A stretch of 64,000 nucleotides of DNA from the NCBI RefSeq assembly GCF_009651005.1, contig NZ_WHVW01000014.1:24349-88348 (forward strand). Reading direction: 5' to 3'. Below are positions 31,024 through 43,475 of the stretch, one piece after another (position 1 is the stretch's first letter; every line of letters starts with the position of its first letter). The notes below the pieces were generated by a model that saw nothing but the letters and a program-made list of their open reading frames with translations, did not search any database and was not told where the DNA came from. Source of the DNA: Sporosarcina obsidiansis (GTDB lineage: Bacteria > Bacillota > Bacilli > Bacillales_A > Planococcaceae). A program made the translations under genes and the position numbers.

Positions 31024-31653
31024 ATGACCAAAGGAATCTTAGGAAGAAAAGTCGGTATGACGCAAGTATTTGCTGAAAACGGCGATTTAATCCCAGTAAC
31101 AGTGATTGAAGCTGCTCCAAACGTTGTTCTTCAAAAGAAAACAACTGAAACAGACGGCTATGAGTCAATCCAGCTTGGATTTGATGACAAACGTGAAAAG
31201 CTTTCCAACAAACCTGAACAAGGACATGTTGCAAAAGCAAACACGGCACCTAAGCGCTTCATTCGCGAAATTCGCGGAGCGGACGTTAGTGCATATGAAG
31301 TAGGTCAAGAAGTTAAGGTCGATACATTCGCAGCAGGCGATGTAGTAGACATTACAGGAGTATCAAAAGGTAAAGGATTCCAAGGTGTTATTAAACGCCA
31401 CGGTTTCTCTCGCGGACCAATGAGTCACGGTTCTCGTTTCCACCGTGCACCAGGTTCTCTAGGTGCGGTAGACGGACAACGTGTATTCAAAGGGAAGAAA
31501 CTACCTGGACGTACTGGTGGCAAAACAGTAACGATCCAAAATGTTGAAATTGTACGAGTTGATGAAGAACGCAACTTGTTACTAGTAAAAGGTAACGTTC
31601 CTGGAGCACGCAAATCACTAGTTCAAGTGAAAAGTGCAGTTAAAGGGAACTAA
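31024..31653 (+). CDS. rplC: 50S ribosomal protein L3
   Basis: Early assembly protein reaching towards the peptidyl transferase centre; it also stimulates MrnC cleavage of 23S precursor in B. subtilis. It is 209 aa, begins [16 protein letters not shown] and contains the central extension [23 protein letters not shown] precedes ATG 31024. It lies between rpsJ and rplD, as usual. Confidence 0.97.
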   Translation: MTKGILGRKVGMTQVFAENGDLIPVTVIEAAPNVVLQKKTTETDGYESIQLGFDDKREKLSNKPEQGHVAKANTAPKRFIREIRGADVSAYEVGQEVKVDTFAAGDVVDITGVSKGKGFQGVIKRHGFSRGPMSHGSRFHRAPGSLGAVDGQRVFKGKKLPGRTGGKTVTIQNVEIVRVDEERNLLLVKGNVPGARKSLVQVKSAVKGN

Positions 31654-31678
31654 GTAAAAGAGGAAGGAGGAAATAGGA

Positions 31679-32302
31679 ATGCCTAAAGTATCTGTAGTAA
31701 GTCAAACAGGTTCTGCAGTCGGCGATATCGAATTGAATGAAGCGATTTTCGGAATCGAGCCGAATGAAGCAGTATTATTTGAAGCAATTGTTCAACAGCA
31801 AGCTTCTTTACGCCAAGGAAATCACAAAGTGAAAACTCGTGCGGAAGTAGCGGGCGGCGGTCGTAAACCATGGCGCCAAAAAGGCACAGGTCGCGCACGT
31901 CAAGGTTCAATTAGATCACCACAATGGCGTGGAGGCGGTATCGTATTCGGTCCATCACCACGTAGCTATAGCTATAAAATGCCTAAGAAAGTCCGTCGTT
32001 TAGCACTTCTATCCGCACTTTCCACGAAAGTACGTGCAGAAGAACTAATCGTCCTAGACAACTTAGCATTCGATGCACCAAAAACAAAAGGCTTTGTAAA
32101 AGTGCTTGAAGATCTTTCAATCACAAAGAAAGCACTATTTGTTACAGCTGACCTAGAAGAAACAGTAGCATTGTCTGCTCGTAATATTCCTGGAGTTAGC
32201 GTTGTTACAGCGAACGGTATCAATGTTCTTGATTTAGTCGGACATGATCAACTCGTTATGACAAAAGCAGCAGTTGAAAAAGTAGAGGAGGTGCTTGGTT
32301 AA
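31679..32302 (+). CDS. rplD: 50S ribosomal protein L4
   Basis: Lines the nascent peptide exit tunnel. It is 207 aa. The tunnel loop holds [20 protein letters not shown] (aa ~63-82), where changes give macrolide resistance in other species; it appears wild type. AAGGAGGA precedes ATG 31679. Its stop overlaps the rplW start by one base (TAATG), implying coupling. Confidence 0.97.
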   Translation: MPKVSVVSQTGSAVGDIELNEAIFGIEPNEAVLFEAIVQQQASLRQGNHKVKTRAEVAGGGRKPWRQKGTGRARQGSIRSPQWRGGGIVFGPSPRSYSYKMPKKVRRLALLSALSTKVRAEELIVLDNLAFDAPKTKGFVKVLEDLSITKKALFVTADLEETVALSARNIPGVSVVTANGINVLDLVGHDQLVMTKAAVEKVEEVLG

Positions 32303-32586
32303 TGGAAGCACGTGATATTTTGAAACGTCCGGTCATTACCGAGCGTTCTTCTGAACAAATGGATCTTAGAAAATATACATTCGAAGTAGATACACGCGCG
32401 AACAAAACGCACGTTAAACAAGCGATCGAAGAAATCTTCGGTGTTAAAGTTGAAAAAGTAAACGTTCAGAACTACAAAGGTAAGTTCAAACGTATGGGGA
32501 AACATGCTGGTTATACAAACAAGCGCCGTAAAGCGATTGTTACCTTAACTACTGATTCCAAAGATATCGAACTTTTTGAAATGTAA
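32302..32586 (+). CDS. rplW: 50S ribosomal protein L23
   Basis: Tunnel-exit protein that docks trigger factor and SRP. It is 94 aa, starting [16 protein letters not shown], with the L23 fold and [17 protein letters not shown]. The ATG overlaps the rplD stop; the ribosome binding site GAGGAGGTG is inside the rplD 3' end. Confidence 0.96.
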   Translation: MEARDILKRPVITERSSEQMDLRKYTFEVDTRANKTHVKQAIEEIFGVKVEKVNVQNYKGKFKRMGKHAGYTNKRRKAIVTLTTDSKDIELFEM

Positions 32587-32618
32587 TTAACGCATAATAA
32601 ATGAAGGAGGGAACACAA

Positions 32619-33449
32619 ATGGCGATCAAGAAGTACAAAGCTACCTCCAACGGACGTCGTAACATGACTTCTTCTGATTTCTCTGAGATCACTACAGACA
32701 AACCAGAAAAATCATTGCTTGAACCAATTAAGCGTAACGGCGGACGTAACAACCAAGGTAGAATGACAGTTCGTCACCAAGGTGGCGGCCACAAGCGCCA
32801 ATACCGTGTCATCGATTTCCAACGTCGGAAAGATGGCATTCCAGGACGCGTTGCTACGATCGAATACGATCCAAACCGTTCAGCAAACATCGCATTGATT
32901 AACTATGCAGATGGAGAAAAAAGATATATCCTTGCACCTAAGGGATTGCAAGTAGGTGCAACAATTATGTCAGGACCTGAAGCGGATATCCGTGTAGGGA
33001 ACTCACTACCATTAGAAAACATTCCAATGGGTTCTACACTTCATAACATTGAATTGAAGCCAGGCAAGGGTGGACAACTTGTTCGTTCTGCAGGAACTTC
33101 TGCTCAACTACTAGGACGTGAAGGCAAATATGTCATCATCCGTCTACAGTCAGGTGAAGTGAGAATGATCCTTGCTACTTGCCGCGCAACAATCGGTCAA
33201 GTTGGTAACGAACAGCACGAATTGATTAACATTGGTAAAGCAGGTCGTTCACGTTGGTTAGGCAAGCGTCCAACTGTCCGTGGATCTGTAATGAACCCTA
33301 ACGATCACCCACACGGTGGTGGTGAAGGTCGTACACCAATCGGTCGTCCAAGTCCTGTCACTCCATGGGGCAAACCTGCACTTGGATACAAGACACGTAA
33401 GAAGAACAATAAATCAGATAAACTTATCGTTCGTCGTCGTAAAAAATAA
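32619..33449 (+). CDS. rplB: 50S ribosomal protein L2
   Basis: Needed for subunit association and peptidyl transferase activity. It is 276 aa, starting [16 protein letters not shown], with the conserved C-terminal [18 protein letters not shown] (aa ~225-242) including the histidine near the catalytic centre. ATG 32619 is selected because GAAGGAGGG precedes it; an upstream frame start at 32601 overlaps that site. Confidence 0.97.
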   Translation: MAIKKYKATSNGRRNMTSSDFSEITTDKPEKSLLEPIKRNGGRNNQGRMTVRHQGGGHKRQYRVIDFQRRKDGIPGRVATIEYDPNRSANIALINYADGEKRYILAPKGLQVGATIMSGPEADIRVGNSLPLENIPMGSTLHNIELKPGKGGQLVRSAGTSAQLLGREGKYVIIRLQSGEVRMILATCRATIGQVGNEQHELINIGKAGRSRWLGKRPTVRGSVMNPNDHPHGGGEGRTPIGRPSPVTPWGKPALGYKTRKKNNKSDKLIVRRRKK

Positions 33450-33509
33450 TGTGATTGCACTGCGGTTCAGAGGATGGACCGTAGTACAAACTCGGAAGGA
33501 GGTTCCAGA

Positions 33510-33788
33510 ATGGGCCGCAGCTTGAAAAAAGGACCTTTTGCAGATGACCATTTACTAAAAAAGGTTGACGCACAAAAAGATTCAGAAAAGAAACAGGTAA
33601 TTAAAACTTGGTCACGCCGTTCAACAATCTTCCCGTCTTTCATCGGATTGACGATTGCAGTATATGATGGACGCAAACATGTTCCTGTTTATGTAACAGA
33701 AGATATGGTTGGACATAAACTAGGGGAATTCGTTCCTACGCGCACATACAAAGGCCATGGTGCCGACGATAAGAAAACAAAACGCTAA
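33510..33788 (+). CDS. rpsS: 30S ribosomal protein S19
   Basis: 30S head protein forming the intersubunit bridge with L5. It is 92 aa, [16 protein letters not shown] start and the signature [20 protein letters not shown] 33510 follows GGAAGGAGG; the open frame upstream has no ribosome binding site. Confidence 0.97.
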   Translation: MGRSLKKGPFADDHLLKKVDAQKDSEKKQVIKTWSRRSTIFPSFIGLTIAVYDGRKHVPVYVTEDMVGHKLGEFVPTRTYKGHGADDKKTKR

Positions 33789-33808
33789 TTTGAGAGGAGG
33801 TTATCCTG

Positions 33809-34153
33809 ATGCAACAAGCAAAAGCATCTGTACGCACAGTCCGTATTGCTCCTCGCAAAGTCCGTTTGGTCGTTGATCTTATTCGGGGCAAGAAAATCGG
33901 TGAAGCTGTCGCGATTCTACGACTAACGCCTAAAGCGGCATCTCCGGTTGTAGAAAAACTTTTGAAATCAGCGATTGCAAATGCTGAACACAACTACGAA
34001 ATGAACACGGAAGACTTAATTGTGAGTGAAGTATTCGTAGATGAAGGACCAACAATGAAACGTTTCCGTCCACGTGCACAAGGTCGTGCAAGTGCGATCA
34101 ACAAACGTACGAGCCACATCACGTTAGTGGTATCCGAAAAGAAGGAGGGGTAA
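33809..34153 (+). CDS. rplV: 50S ribosomal protein L22
   Basis: Exit-tunnel protein of 114 aa. The beta-hairpin tip is in [18 protein letters not shown] (aa ~81-98), with no deletion of the kind seen in macrolide-resistant mutants. GAGGAGG precedes ATG 33809. The rpsC ribosome binding site is inside the rplV 3' end. Confidence 0.97.
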   Translation: MQQAKASVRTVRIAPRKVRLVVDLIRGKKIGEAVAILRLTPKAASPVVEKLLKSAIANAEHNYEMNTEDLIVSEVFVDEGPTMKRFRPRAQGRASAINKRTSHITLVVSEKKEG

Positions 34154-34156
34154 TTA

Positions 34157-34813
34157 GTGGGTCAAAAAGTACATCCTAATGGACTGCGTGTCGGTGTCAT
34201 CCGTGACTGGGACTCAAAATGGTACGCGGAAAAAGATTATGCGTCCTTACTACACGAAGACTTGAAAATTCGTGAATATATCGAAAAACGTCTTGTAGAT
34301 GCATCAGTTTCTAAAGTTGAAATTGAGCGTGCTGCTAAGCGTGTAAATATTACAATCCACACTGCAAAGCCAGGTATGGTAATCGGTAAAGGTGGTTCCG
34401 AAGTCGAAACACTTCGTAAGCAACTTAACGAAATCACTGGCAAACGTGTACACATCAACATTGTAGAAGTAAAACGTGCTGATTTGGATGCGAAACTAGT
34501 CGCAGAATCAATCGCTCGTCAATTAGAAAGCCGTGTATCTTTCCGTCGCGCACAGAAACAAGCAATTCAACGTACAATCCGTGCAGGCGCTAAAGGTATC
34601 AAAACACAAGTGTCTGGACGTCTCGGCGGTGCTGACATCGCACGTGCAGAACACTATAGTGAAGGAACTGTCCCTCTTCATACATTACGTGCTGATATAG
34701 ACTATGCACATGCTGAAGCTGATACTACTTATGGTAAGCTAGGCGTAAAAGTATGGATTTATCGTGGTGAAGTCCTTCCAACGAAGAAGAACTCTGGGGA
34801 AGGAGGCAAATAA
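34157..34813 (+). CDS. rpsC: 30S ribosomal protein S3
   Basis: Part of the mRNA entry channel and helicase activity. It is 218 aa: N-terminal domain, type II KH domain with [15 protein letters not shown] (aa ~74-88), and the S3 C-terminal domain. The start is GTG 34157 with GAAGGAGGGG 7 bp upstream. It lies 3 bp after rplV and 2 bp before rplP. Confidence 0.97.
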   Translation: MGQKVHPNGLRVGVIRDWDSKWYAEKDYASLLHEDLKIREYIEKRLVDASVSKVEIERAAKRVNITIHTAKPGMVIGKGGSEVETLRKQLNEITGKRVHINIVEVKRADLDAKLVAESIARQLESRVSFRRAQKQAIQRTIRAGAKGIKTQVSGRLGGADIARAEHYSEGTVPLHTLRADIDYAHAEADTTYGKLGVKVWIYRGEVLPTKKNSGEGGK

Positions 34814-34815
34814 TT

Positions 34816-35440
<625 letters not shown>

Positions 35441-35457
35441 TGAAGGAGGTTGCAGCC

Positions 35458-35721
35458 ATGACTGAGCGTAACCAGCGCAAAGTATACACAGGCCGTGTCG
35501 TTTCCGATAAAATGGATAAAACCGTTACGGTAATGGTAGAAACATACAAAAAGCACTCTTTATACGGCAAACGTGTAAAGTATTCTAAAAAGTTCAAGGC
35601 CCATGATGAGCTGAACGAAGCGAAAATTGGCGATGTAGTTCGTATTATGGAAACTCGTCCATTATCCGCAACTAAGCGTTTCCGTCTTCTAGAAGTCGTC
35701 GAAAAAGCGGTCATCATCTAA
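35458..35721 (+). CDS. rpsQ: 30S ribosomal protein S17
   Basis: Primary 16S rRNA binding protein of the OB fold. It is 87 aa: [25 protein letters not shown], quoted as start only, and the S17 signature [20 protein letters not shown] (aa ~61-80). GAAGGAGGT precedes ATG 35458; the in-frame codons upstream contain that site. Confidence 0.96.
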   Translation: MTERNQRKVYTGRVVSDKMDKTVTVMVETYKKHSLYGKRVKYSKKFKAHDELNEAKIGDVVRIMETRPLSATKRFRLLEVVEKAVII

Positions 35722-35759
35722 TAGGTTTTTAACTCAGATTCCGGAAGGAGGTAGCCTCG

Positions 35760-36128
35760 ATGATTCAACAAGAAACTCGAATGAAAGTTGCTGACAACTC
35801 TGGTGCACGTGAAGTACTTACGATTAAAGTTCTAGGTGGTTCAGGTCGTAAAGTAGCTAATATCGGTGATATCGTTGTTTGTACAGTGAAGAAAGCAACA
35901 CCAGGTGGCGTTGTTAAGAAGGGTGACGTTGTAAAAGCGGTCATCGTTCGTACGAAAAGTGGAGTTCGTCGTAAAGACGGATCTTACATTACATTTGACG
36001 AAAATGCTTGCGTTATCATCCGTGATGACAAGGGACCACGTGGAACACGTATTTTCGGACCAGTTGCTCGCGAACTTCGTGACAACAACTTTATGAAAAT
36101 CATTTCACTCGCTCCAGAAGTTCTTTAA
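35760..36128 (+). CDS. rplN: 50S ribosomal protein L14
   Basis: Forms intersubunit bridges and binds the silencing factor RsfS. It is 122 aa, [17 protein letters not shown] start and the L14 signature [12 protein letters not shown] (aa ~56-67). GGAAGGAGGT precedes ATG 35760. First gene of the 'spc' set in this continuous operon. Confidence 0.97.
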   Translation: MIQQETRMKVADNSGAREVLTIKVLGGSGRKVANIGDIVVCTVKKATPGGVVKKGDVVKAVIVRTKSGVRRKDGSYITFDENACVIIRDDKGPRGTRIFGPVARELRDNNFMKIISLAPEVL

Positions 36129-36164
36129 TTCTAATGACAGAGCCAGTCAAGGAGGTGCGATAGA

Positions 36165-36476
36165 ATGCACGTTAAAAAAGGCGACAAAGTTATGGTGATC
36201 TCTGGTAAAGACAAAGGTAAAACAGGTGTGATCCTAACAGCTTATCCGAAAAAAGACCGTGTGCTTGTTGAAGGTATTAATATCGTCAAGAAACATACGA
36301 AACCGAACCAAGAGAACCCTCAAGGCGGAATTGTAAGTCAAGAAGCTGCAATTCATGTCTCAAACGTGATGGTCATCGATCCTAAATCAGGTGAGCCCAC
36401 TCGTGTAGGTTACAAAGTGGAAGACGGTAAAAAAGTACGTATTGCAAAAAAATCCGGTGAAGCACTGGATAAGTAA
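36165..36476 (+). CDS. rplX: 50S ribosomal protein L24
   Basis: Assembly initiator near the tunnel exit. It is 103 aa with an N-terminal KOW motif [19 protein letters not shown] (aa ~5-23). AAGGAGGTG precedes ATG 36165. It sits between rplN and rplE, as expected. Confidence 0.97.
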   Translation: MHVKKGDKVMVISGKDKGKTGVILTAYPKKDRVLVEGINIVKKHTKPNQENPQGGIVSQEAAIHVSNVMVIDPKSGEPTRVGYKVEDGKKVRIAKKSGEALDK

Positions 36477-36502
36477 GTAAGGCATGAAAGGAGGTCCGAC
36501 TG

Positions 36503-37042
36503 ATGAGTCGTTTGAAAGAGAAATTTACTAAAGAAATCACTCCTGCTCTAATGAGCAAGTTTGAATATACATCTGTTATGCAAGTTCCTAAAGTTGAAAA
36601 AATTGTTATCAACATGGGTGTTGGCGACGCGGTACAAAACGCAAAAGCACTTGACGCAGCTGTTGAAGATCTAACAATTATCTCAGGTCAAAAACCAGTC
36701 GTAACAAAAGCGAAGAAATCAATCGCTGGTTTCCGTTTGCGTGAAGGTATGCCGATCGGAGCAAAAGTAACACTTCGCGGTGAACGTATGTACGAGTTTC
36801 TCGATAAATTAGTGTCTGTCTCATTACCACGTGTACGTGACTTCCGTGGCGTTTCTAAAAAAGCGTTCGACGGTCGCGGGAACTATACATTAGGTGTGAA
36901 AGAGCAACTTATTTTCCCTGAAATTGACTACGATAAAGTATCAAAAGTACGTGGAATGGATATCGTCATCGTGACGACTGCAAACACTGATGAAGAAGCA
37001 CGTGAATTGCTTACACAGTGTGGCATGCCATTCCAAAAGTAA
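36503..37042 (+). CDS. rplE: 50S ribosomal protein L5
   Basis: Central protuberance protein binding 5S rRNA and contacting the P-site tRNA. It is 179 aa with [16 protein letters not shown] (aa ~31-46) and the C-terminal [28 protein letters not shown] precedes ATG 36503. Confidence 0.97.
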   Translation: MSRLKEKFTKEITPALMSKFEYTSVMQVPKVEKIVINMGVGDAVQNAKALDAAVEDLTIISGQKPVVTKAKKSIAGFRLREGMPIGAKVTLRGERMYEFLDKLVSVSLPRVRDFRGVSKKAFDGRGNYTLGVKEQLIFPEIDYDKVSKVRGMDIVIVTTANTDEEARELLTQCGMPFQK

Positions 37043-37050
37043 AATAATAG

Positions 37051-37248
<198 letters not shown>

Positions 37249-37278
37249 TCCCCTAATTAGGGAAGGAGGTTAATTCAA

Positions 37279-37677
37279 ATGACAATGAGTGATCCGATTG
37301 CAGATATGCTTACACGCATCCGTAACGCGAACATGGTTCGCCACGAGAAGCTTGAGGTACCTGCTTCAAACGTAAAAAAAGAAATCGCTGAGATCTTAAA
37401 ACGAGAAGGTTTCGTTCGTGATGTGGAATACGTGGAAGATAACAAACAAGGCATCATCCGCATTTTCCTTAAATACGGCCAAGATAACGAACGCGTCATC
37501 AATGGCTTGAAACGTATTTCTAAACCAGGACTTCGTGTGTATGCAAAATCAAACGAAGTACCTAAAGTGCTTAACGGCTTAGGTGTTGCACTAGTTTCTA
37601 CATCAAATGGTGTATTAACAGACAAAGAAGCCCGCGCTAAACAAATCGGTGGAGAAGTCGTCGCTTACGTTTGGTAA
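37279..37677 (+). CDS. rpsH: 30S ribosomal protein S8
   Basis: 16S rRNA central domain assembly protein; in E. coli the spc operon repressor. It is 132 aa, [18 protein letters not shown] start and the C-terminal [30 protein letters not shown] precedes ATG 37279. Confidence 0.97.
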   Translation: MTMSDPIADMLTRIRNANMVRHEKLEVPASNVKKEIAEILKREGFVRDVEYVEDNKQGIIRIFLKYGQDNERVINGLKRISKPGLRVYAKSNEVPKVLNGLGVALVSTSNGVLTDKEARAKQIGGEVVAYVW

Positions 37678-37707
37678 TTAGCGACAAATGAATGGAGGTG
37701 CAATAGA

Positions 37708-38247
37708 ATGTCTCGTATTGGTAATCGTCAGATCGAAGTACCTGAAAACGTTACAGTAACAATTTCAGATGACAACTTCGTAACTGTTAAAGGTCCGAAA
37801 GGTGAACTTTCAAGACAATTAGATAAAGAAATTACAATCAATCAAGAAGGTAACATCATCACATTGACTCGTCCTTCTGATTCTAAAGATCATCGTTCAA
37901 TCCACGGTACAACACGCTCCGTGCTTAATAACATGGTAGTAGGAGTTTCTACTGGATTTGAACGTGCACTAGAATTGATCGGGGTTGGATACCGTGCGCA
38001 ACTTCAAGGCAAAAAGCTTGTATTGAACGTTGGGTATTCACATCCTGTTGAATTCACACCAGAAGAAGGTGTAGAAGTTGAAGTGCCATCGAATACGAAA
38101 ATCATTGTTCGTGGTTACAACAAAGAACACGTAGGTGCTCTTGCTTCTAACATCCGTCAAGTACGTCCACCTGAGCCTTACAAAGGTAAAGGTATTCGTT
38201 ATGAAGGCGAAAAAGTTCGTCGTAAAGAAGGTAAAACAGGTAAATAA
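37708..38247 (+). CDS. rplF: 50S ribosomal protein L6
   Basis: Located near the GTPase centre and sarcin-ricin loop. It is 179 aa with two L6 repeats, and the C-terminal signature [22 protein letters not shown] (aa ~155-176, given as positions) is intact. TGGAGGTG precedes ATG 37708. Confidence 0.97.
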   Translation: MSRIGNRQIEVPENVTVTISDDNFVTVKGPKGELSRQLDKEITINQEGNIITLTRPSDSKDHRSIHGTTRSVLNNMVVGVSTGFERALELIGVGYRAQLQGKKLVLNVGYSHPVEFTPEEGVEVEVPSNTKIIVRGYNKEHVGALASNIRQVRPPEPYKGKGIRYEGEKVRRKEGKTGK

Positions 38248-38280
38248 TACCGCTTGAGGTATTTGGAAGGAGTGACCACG

Positions 38281-38643
38281 ATGATCACAAAACAAGATAA
38301 AAACGCTGTCCGTAAAAAGCGTCACGCACGCGTGCGTACGAAAATCAGCGGAACTGCAGAGCGTCCACGTCTAAACGTTTACCGTTCTAACAAACATATC
38401 TATGCACAATTGATTGACGACATAAATGGTGTAACAATCGTAAGTGCTTCTACAATGGATAATGAAGTTGAGGCTGGATCTACAGGAAACACAGAATCTG
38501 CAGCTAAAGTCGGCGAGCTTATTGCAAAAAAAGCTGTTGAAAAAGACGTCAAGTCGGTTGTTTTCGACCGTGGCGGATATCTTTTCCATGGCCGTGTTAA
38601 AGCTCTTGCTGACGCAGCACGCGAAAATGGACTGGAATTTTAA
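38281..38643 (+). CDS. rplR: 50S ribosomal protein L18
   Basis: 5S rRNA binding protein of the central protuberance. It is 120 aa, [19 protein letters not shown] start, ending in [20 protein letters not shown] plus a short tail. ATG 38281 is chosen with GGAAGGAGTG upstream; an ATG in the same frame at 38254 would overlap that site. Confidence 0.96.
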   Translation: MITKQDKNAVRKKRHARVRTKISGTAERPRLNVYRSNKHIYAQLIDDINGVTIVSASTMDNEVEAGSTGNTESAAKVGELIAKKAVEKDVKSVVFDRGGYLFHGRVKALADAARENGLEF

Positions 38644-38665
38644 TTAAGAAGGAGGGACATATTTC

Positions 38666-39166
38666 ATGCGTCGTAATGATCAAAACAAAAGTGAGTTTGA
38701 AGAACGCGTAGTAACGATCAACCGTGTAGCGAAAGTTGTGAAAGGTGGACGTCGTTTCCGCTTTACTGCACTTGTTGTTGTCGGAGATAAAAACGGTCGT
38801 GTCGGTTTTGGAACTGGTAAAGCACAAGAAGTTCCAGATGCAATCCGTAAAGCAATTGAAGATGCGAAGAAAAACTTGATTGAAGTGCCAATGGTTAAGG
38901 GTACAACTCCACATGAAGTGCTAGGACGCTTTGGTGCTGGACAAATCCTTATCAAACCAGCTGCTCCAGGTACTGGAGTTATTGCAGGTGGACCTGTCCG
39001 TGCGGTACTTGAACTTGCAGGCATCACGGATATCCTTTCAAAATCTCTTGGATCAAGCACACCAATCAACATGGTACGTGCAACAATTCAAGGATTACAG
39101 AATTTGAAACGCGCAGAAGATGTTGCAAAATTGCGTGGTAAATCCGTAGAAGAACTGTTAGGTTAA
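38666..39166 (+). CDS. rpsE: 30S ribosomal protein S5
   Basis: Decoding fidelity and mRNA entry protein of 166 aa. The N-terminal double-stranded-RNA-binding-like domain has [20 protein letters not shown] (aa ~20-39); the spectinomycin-site loop (VKGGRRF) shows no deletion. The C-terminal domain ends [22 protein letters not shown] precedes ATG 38666. Confidence 0.97.
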   Translation: MRRNDQNKSEFEERVVTINRVAKVVKGGRRFRFTALVVVGDKNGRVGFGTGKAQEVPDAIRKAIEDAKKNLIEVPMVKGTTPHEVLGRFGAGQILIKPAAPGTGVIAGGPVRAVLELAGITDILSKSLGSSTPINMVRATIQGLQNLKRAEDVAKLRGKSVEELLG

Positions 39167-39179
39167 GGGGGGAAATACA

Positions 39180-39362
39180 ATGGCGAACAAACTTGAAGTC
39201 ACCCTTACGAAAAGTGTAATCGGTTCTAAGCCGGCACAACGTAAAACAGTTGAAGCATTAGGTCTTCGAAAGTTAAATCAAACAGTGGAGCATCAAGATA
39301 ATGATGCTATCCGTGGTATGATTACAAAAGTCAATCACTTGGTAACCGTTAAGGAAATCTAA
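39180..39362 (+). CDS. rpmD: 50S ribosomal protein L30
   Basis: A 60 aa L30 protein ([18 protein letters not shown] start; [20 protein letters not shown]). GGGGGGAAA precedes ATG 39180, 13 bp after rpsE. Usual position between rpsE and rplO. Confidence 0.96.
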   Translation: MANKLEVTLTKSVIGSKPAQRKTVEALGLRKLNQTVEHQDNDAIRGMITKVNHLVTVKEI

Positions 39363-39394
39363 GGATTATTTTAGAATAAGGAGGTGCCGATAAG

Positions 39395-39835
39395 ATGAAA
39401 TTACACGAGTTAAAACCAGCTGAGGGATCTCGCAGAAACCGTAAACGTATTGGTCGTGGGATTGGTTCTGGAACAGGTAAAACTTCCGGTAAAGGTCACA
39501 AAGGTCAAAACGCACGTTCAGGCGGCGGTGTACGTCTTGGTTTCGAAGGTGGACAAATTCCTCTTTTCCAACGACTTCCTAAGCGTGGGTTCACGAACAT
39601 CAATCGTAAAGATTATGCCATCGTTAACCTTGACACATTAAATCGTTTCGAAGAAGGCACGGAAGTAACGCCGGAACTGCTAATTGAAACTGGAGTAGTA
39701 AGTAACGCGAAATCTGGTATCAAGATTCTCGGAAACGGAACACTTGAGAAAAAGATTACGGTGAAAGCTAATAAATTCTCCGCTTCTGCAAAAGAAGCAA
39801 TCGAAAAAGCGGGCGGGCAAACAGAGGTGGTATAA
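39395..39835 (+). CDS. rplO: 50S ribosomal protein L15
   Basis: Late assembly 50S protein of 146 aa. It has the long Gly/Arg-rich N-terminal extension ([18 protein letters not shown], aa ~22-39) and the L15 signature near the C-terminus (KIKILGNG-like, here [14 protein letters not shown]). AAGGAGGTG precedes ATG 39395. Its stop overlaps the secY start by one base (TAATG). Confidence 0.97.
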   Translation: MKLHELKPAEGSRRNRKRIGRGIGSGTGKTSGKGHKGQNARSGGGVRLGFEGGQIPLFQRLPKRGFTNINRKDYAIVNLDTLNRFEEGTEVTPELLIETGVVSNAKSGIKILGNGTLEKKITVKANKFSASAKEAIEKAGGQTEVV

Positions 39836-41127
39836 TGTTTCAGACAATCTCTAACTTCATGCGTGTGAAAGAGATCCGGTCTAAAATAATTTTCACCCTC
39901 CTAGTGCTCATCGTATTCAGACTAGGGACATTTGTTCCGGTTCCAAACGTTGATGCAACTGCTTTACAACAATCAAACAACCAGTTTATTGGTTTTTTGA
40001 ACACTTTCGGTGGAGGAGCACTTTCCAACTTTTCAATCTTTGCAATGGGGATTATGCCGTATATCACGGCTTCCATCATTGTGCAGCTTTTGCAAATGGA
40101 TGTGGTTCCGAAGTTTACTGAGTGGTCAAAACAAGGAGATGTCGGAAGACGTAAACTTGCACAGTTCACAAGATACTTCACGATTGTTCTTGCCTTTATT
40201 CAGGCAATCGCCATGTCTTTTGGTTTCAACCAAACGTTTGGCGGTATGCTGATTAAAGATAACAGTGTGTCTACATATGTCGTTATTGCGATTGTGTTGA
40301 CTGCAGGGACAGCTTTCCTACTTTGGCTTGGTGAACAAATCACTGCTAAAGGTGTAGGAAATGGAATTTCCATCATCATCTTTGCAGGAATTGCAGCCGG
40401 TATTCCGAATGCTGTAAACCAGTTGTATGTAACGCAGATCCAAGACGCTGGAGATGCACTATTTATTCGTATTGCAACGATGATTTTATTACTGATTGTT
40501 ATTGTAGCCATTGTGGTTGGAGTTATTTACTTCCAAGAAGCTTTGCGTAAAATTCCGATCCAATATGCGAAACGCGTATCAGGACGAAATCAATCTGTTG
40601 CAAGTCAACAGACACATTTGCCTTTGAAGCTGAATGCTGCGGGTGTTATTCCAGTAATCTTTGCGGTGGCATTTTTTATTACGCCACAACAAATCGCTCC
40701 ATTTTTCGGGGAAAATAGTGTAACCAAAACAATCATCAGGATCTTCGATTACACGAATCCAGTTGGAATGATTTTGTATGTAACACTTATTATCGCGTTT
40801 ACATATTTCTATGCATTCATTCAAGTGAATCCAGAGAATATGGCCGATAACTTGAAAAAGCAAGGTGCATATATTCCAGGAATACGTCCGGGTGCAAACA
40901 CTCAAAAGTATTTAACAAGTACTCTGTATAGACTGACATTCGTCGGCTCGATCTTCCTTGCCGTCGTAGCTGTCATGCCTATATTCTTCATCAATCTGGC
41001 GAATCTACCTCAATCCGCTCAAATTGGCGGAACGAGTTTGCTCATTGTTGTCGGGGTAGCCCTTGAAACGATGAAGCAGTTAGAATCTCAATTAGTGAAG
41101 AGACATTACAGAGGATTCATGAAATAA
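39835..41127 (+). CDS. secY: Preprotein translocase subunit SecY
   Basis: Channel-forming membrane protein of the Sec translocon. The 430 aa hold ten predicted transmembrane segments, with the plug region after TM1 (NTFGGGALSNFSIFAMGIMP) and the C-terminal cytoplasmic loop PGIRPGANTQKYL. It pairs with secE at 13300; secG is outside the window. Translationally coupled to rplO; adk follows 47 bp later. Confidence 0.97.
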   Translation: MFQTISNFMRVKEIRSKIIFTLLVLIVFRLGTFVPVPNVDATALQQSNNQFIGFLNTFGGGALSNFSIFAMGIMPYITASIIVQLLQMDVVPKFTEWSKQGDVGRRKLAQFTRYFTIVLAFIQAIAMSFGFNQTFGGMLIKDNSVSTYVVIAIVLTAGTAFLLWLGEQITAKGVGNGISIIIFAGIAAGIPNAVNQLYVTQIQDAGDALFIRIATMILLLIVIVAIVVGVIYFQEALRKIPIQYAKRVSGRNQSVASQQTHLPLKLNAAGVIPVIFAVAFFITPQQIAPFFGENSVTKTIIRIFDYTNPVGMILYVTLIIAFTYFYAFIQVNPENMADNLKKQGAYIPGIRPGANTQKYLTSTLYRLTFVGSIFLAVVAVMPIFFINLANLPQSAQIGGTSLLIVVGVALETMKQLESQLVKRHYRGFMK

Positions 41128-41153
41128 AAGCAATAGCCTGACCTATTGTGTAA

Positions 41154-41828
<675 letters not shown>

Positions 41829-42174
41829 TCAATCCTTTTCGGGCACAACTGCATCACTGTTCGGAAAGTAATGGTTGAAAACGAGCTGCAAAAGCATAGG
41901 GTGCCCGGTATAGGACAGATGAGAGTTTTATGATTGTTTCTTCAATTGTTCCTACATGCATTATCTTGCAAATCGCGATATAATGTGTAATTGGTAACAG
42001 TTGTGAGAACAATAAAGGAACTCACTCGCAGAAATGCGAAACAGCGAAATGTGGCAGACGTCTTTCGAACATCACTCATGCAAACTGGACATATGTTGAA
42101 GGAAGCTTTTTGAAGGCGACTGATGCCGCTCGATGGTGAAAGCCTTTATTGGATATAGAAGGGAGACAGGATTG
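41829..42174 (+). other. Gene-free adk-infA gap (map absent), with structured segment
   Basis: No gene. A 7-bp stem CGGGCAC (41840-41846) / GTGCCCG (41901-41907) encloses 54 nt with further pairing potential. A TATAAT (41979-41984) without a good -35 may drive a ~190 nt infA leader. map and the KOW-like ybzG found here in B. subtilis are missing, with no recognisable remnant. Confidence 0.55.
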
Positions 42175-42393
42175 ATGGCGAAGGACGACGTAATTGAGGT
42201 AGAAGGAACTGTTCTTGAAACGTTGCCGAATGCGATGTTTAAAGTGGAGTTGGAAAACGGACATACGGTGCTAGCACACGTATCAGGTAAAATTCGTATG
42301 CACTTTATTCGCATTCTGCCTGGCGACAAAGTGACAATGGAACTTTCGCCTTATGATTTGACACGTGGTCGTATCACATACCGTTTTAAATAA
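42175..42393 (+). CDS. infA: Translation initiation factor IF-1
   Basis: Binds the 30S A site during initiation. It is 72 aa, [19 protein letters not shown] start, with an OB fold and the end [14 protein letters not shown] 42175 follows AAGGGAGACA; the longer in-frame region from 42133 lacks a better site and the family length is 72. rpmJ follows after 38 bp. Confidence 0.96.
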   Translation: MAKDDVIEVEGTVLETLPNAMFKVELENGHTVLAHVSGKIRMHFIRILPGDKVTMELSPYDLTRGRITYRFK

Positions 42394-42416
42394 ACTTTTG
42401 CACTCCGGAATATTGA

Positions 42417-42545
<129 letters not shown>

Positions 42546-42569
42546 AACACAAGGAGGTGCACAACATAT

Positions 42570-42935
42570 ATGGCACGTATTGCTGGTGTAGACGTTCCGC
42601 GCGATAAGCGCGTTGTCATTTCATTGACATACATTTTTGGAATTGGTAAAACAACTGCGAAAGATATTTTGACTGCAGCTGATATATCTGAAGATACACG
42701 CGTTCGTGATTTAACTGACGCAGAACTTGACAAAATTCGTGAACAAATTGATGGCTTGAAAGTAGAAGGGGATCTACGTCGTGAAACTTCTCTTAACATC
42801 AAGCGTCTGATGGAAATCGGTAGTAACCGTGGAATCCGTCACCGTCGTGGATTGCCTGTTCGTGGACAAAACACGAAAAACAATGCACGTACTCGTAAAG
42901 GTCCAAAACGTACAATTGCAAACAAGAAAAAATAA
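42570..42935 (+). CDS. rpsM: 30S ribosomal protein S13
   Basis: 30S head protein contacting the P-site tRNA and L5. It is 121 aa: [16 protein letters not shown] start, the helix-hairpin region, and the signature [19 protein letters not shown] (aa ~91-109). AAGGAGGTG precedes ATG 42570. Confidence 0.97.
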   Translation: MARIAGVDVPRDKRVVISLTYIFGIGKTTAKDILTAADISEDTRVRDLTDAELDKIREQIDGLKVEGDLRRETSLNIKRLMEIGSNRGIRHRRGLPVRGQNTKNNARTRKGPKRTIANKKK

Positions 42936-42942
42936 TAGGTAA

Positions 42943-43350
<408 letters not shown>

Positions 43351-43475
43351 TCGGTTTGAATCTATTGGATTAAGAAAGACAATTTTTGTTAATACTGTTG
43401 AAATAGGCTAACTATTATCAGTGAATTCAATATGGTTAAACCAATTACAGAAGACGTTTTGAGGAGGGTAAATAA

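Noticed and set aside
41966..41984. TTGCAA and TATAAT as a consensus promoter for infA
   Set aside because: Spacing is 7 bp. The TATAAT alone may still serve as a -10, so it is mentioned only within the gap entry.
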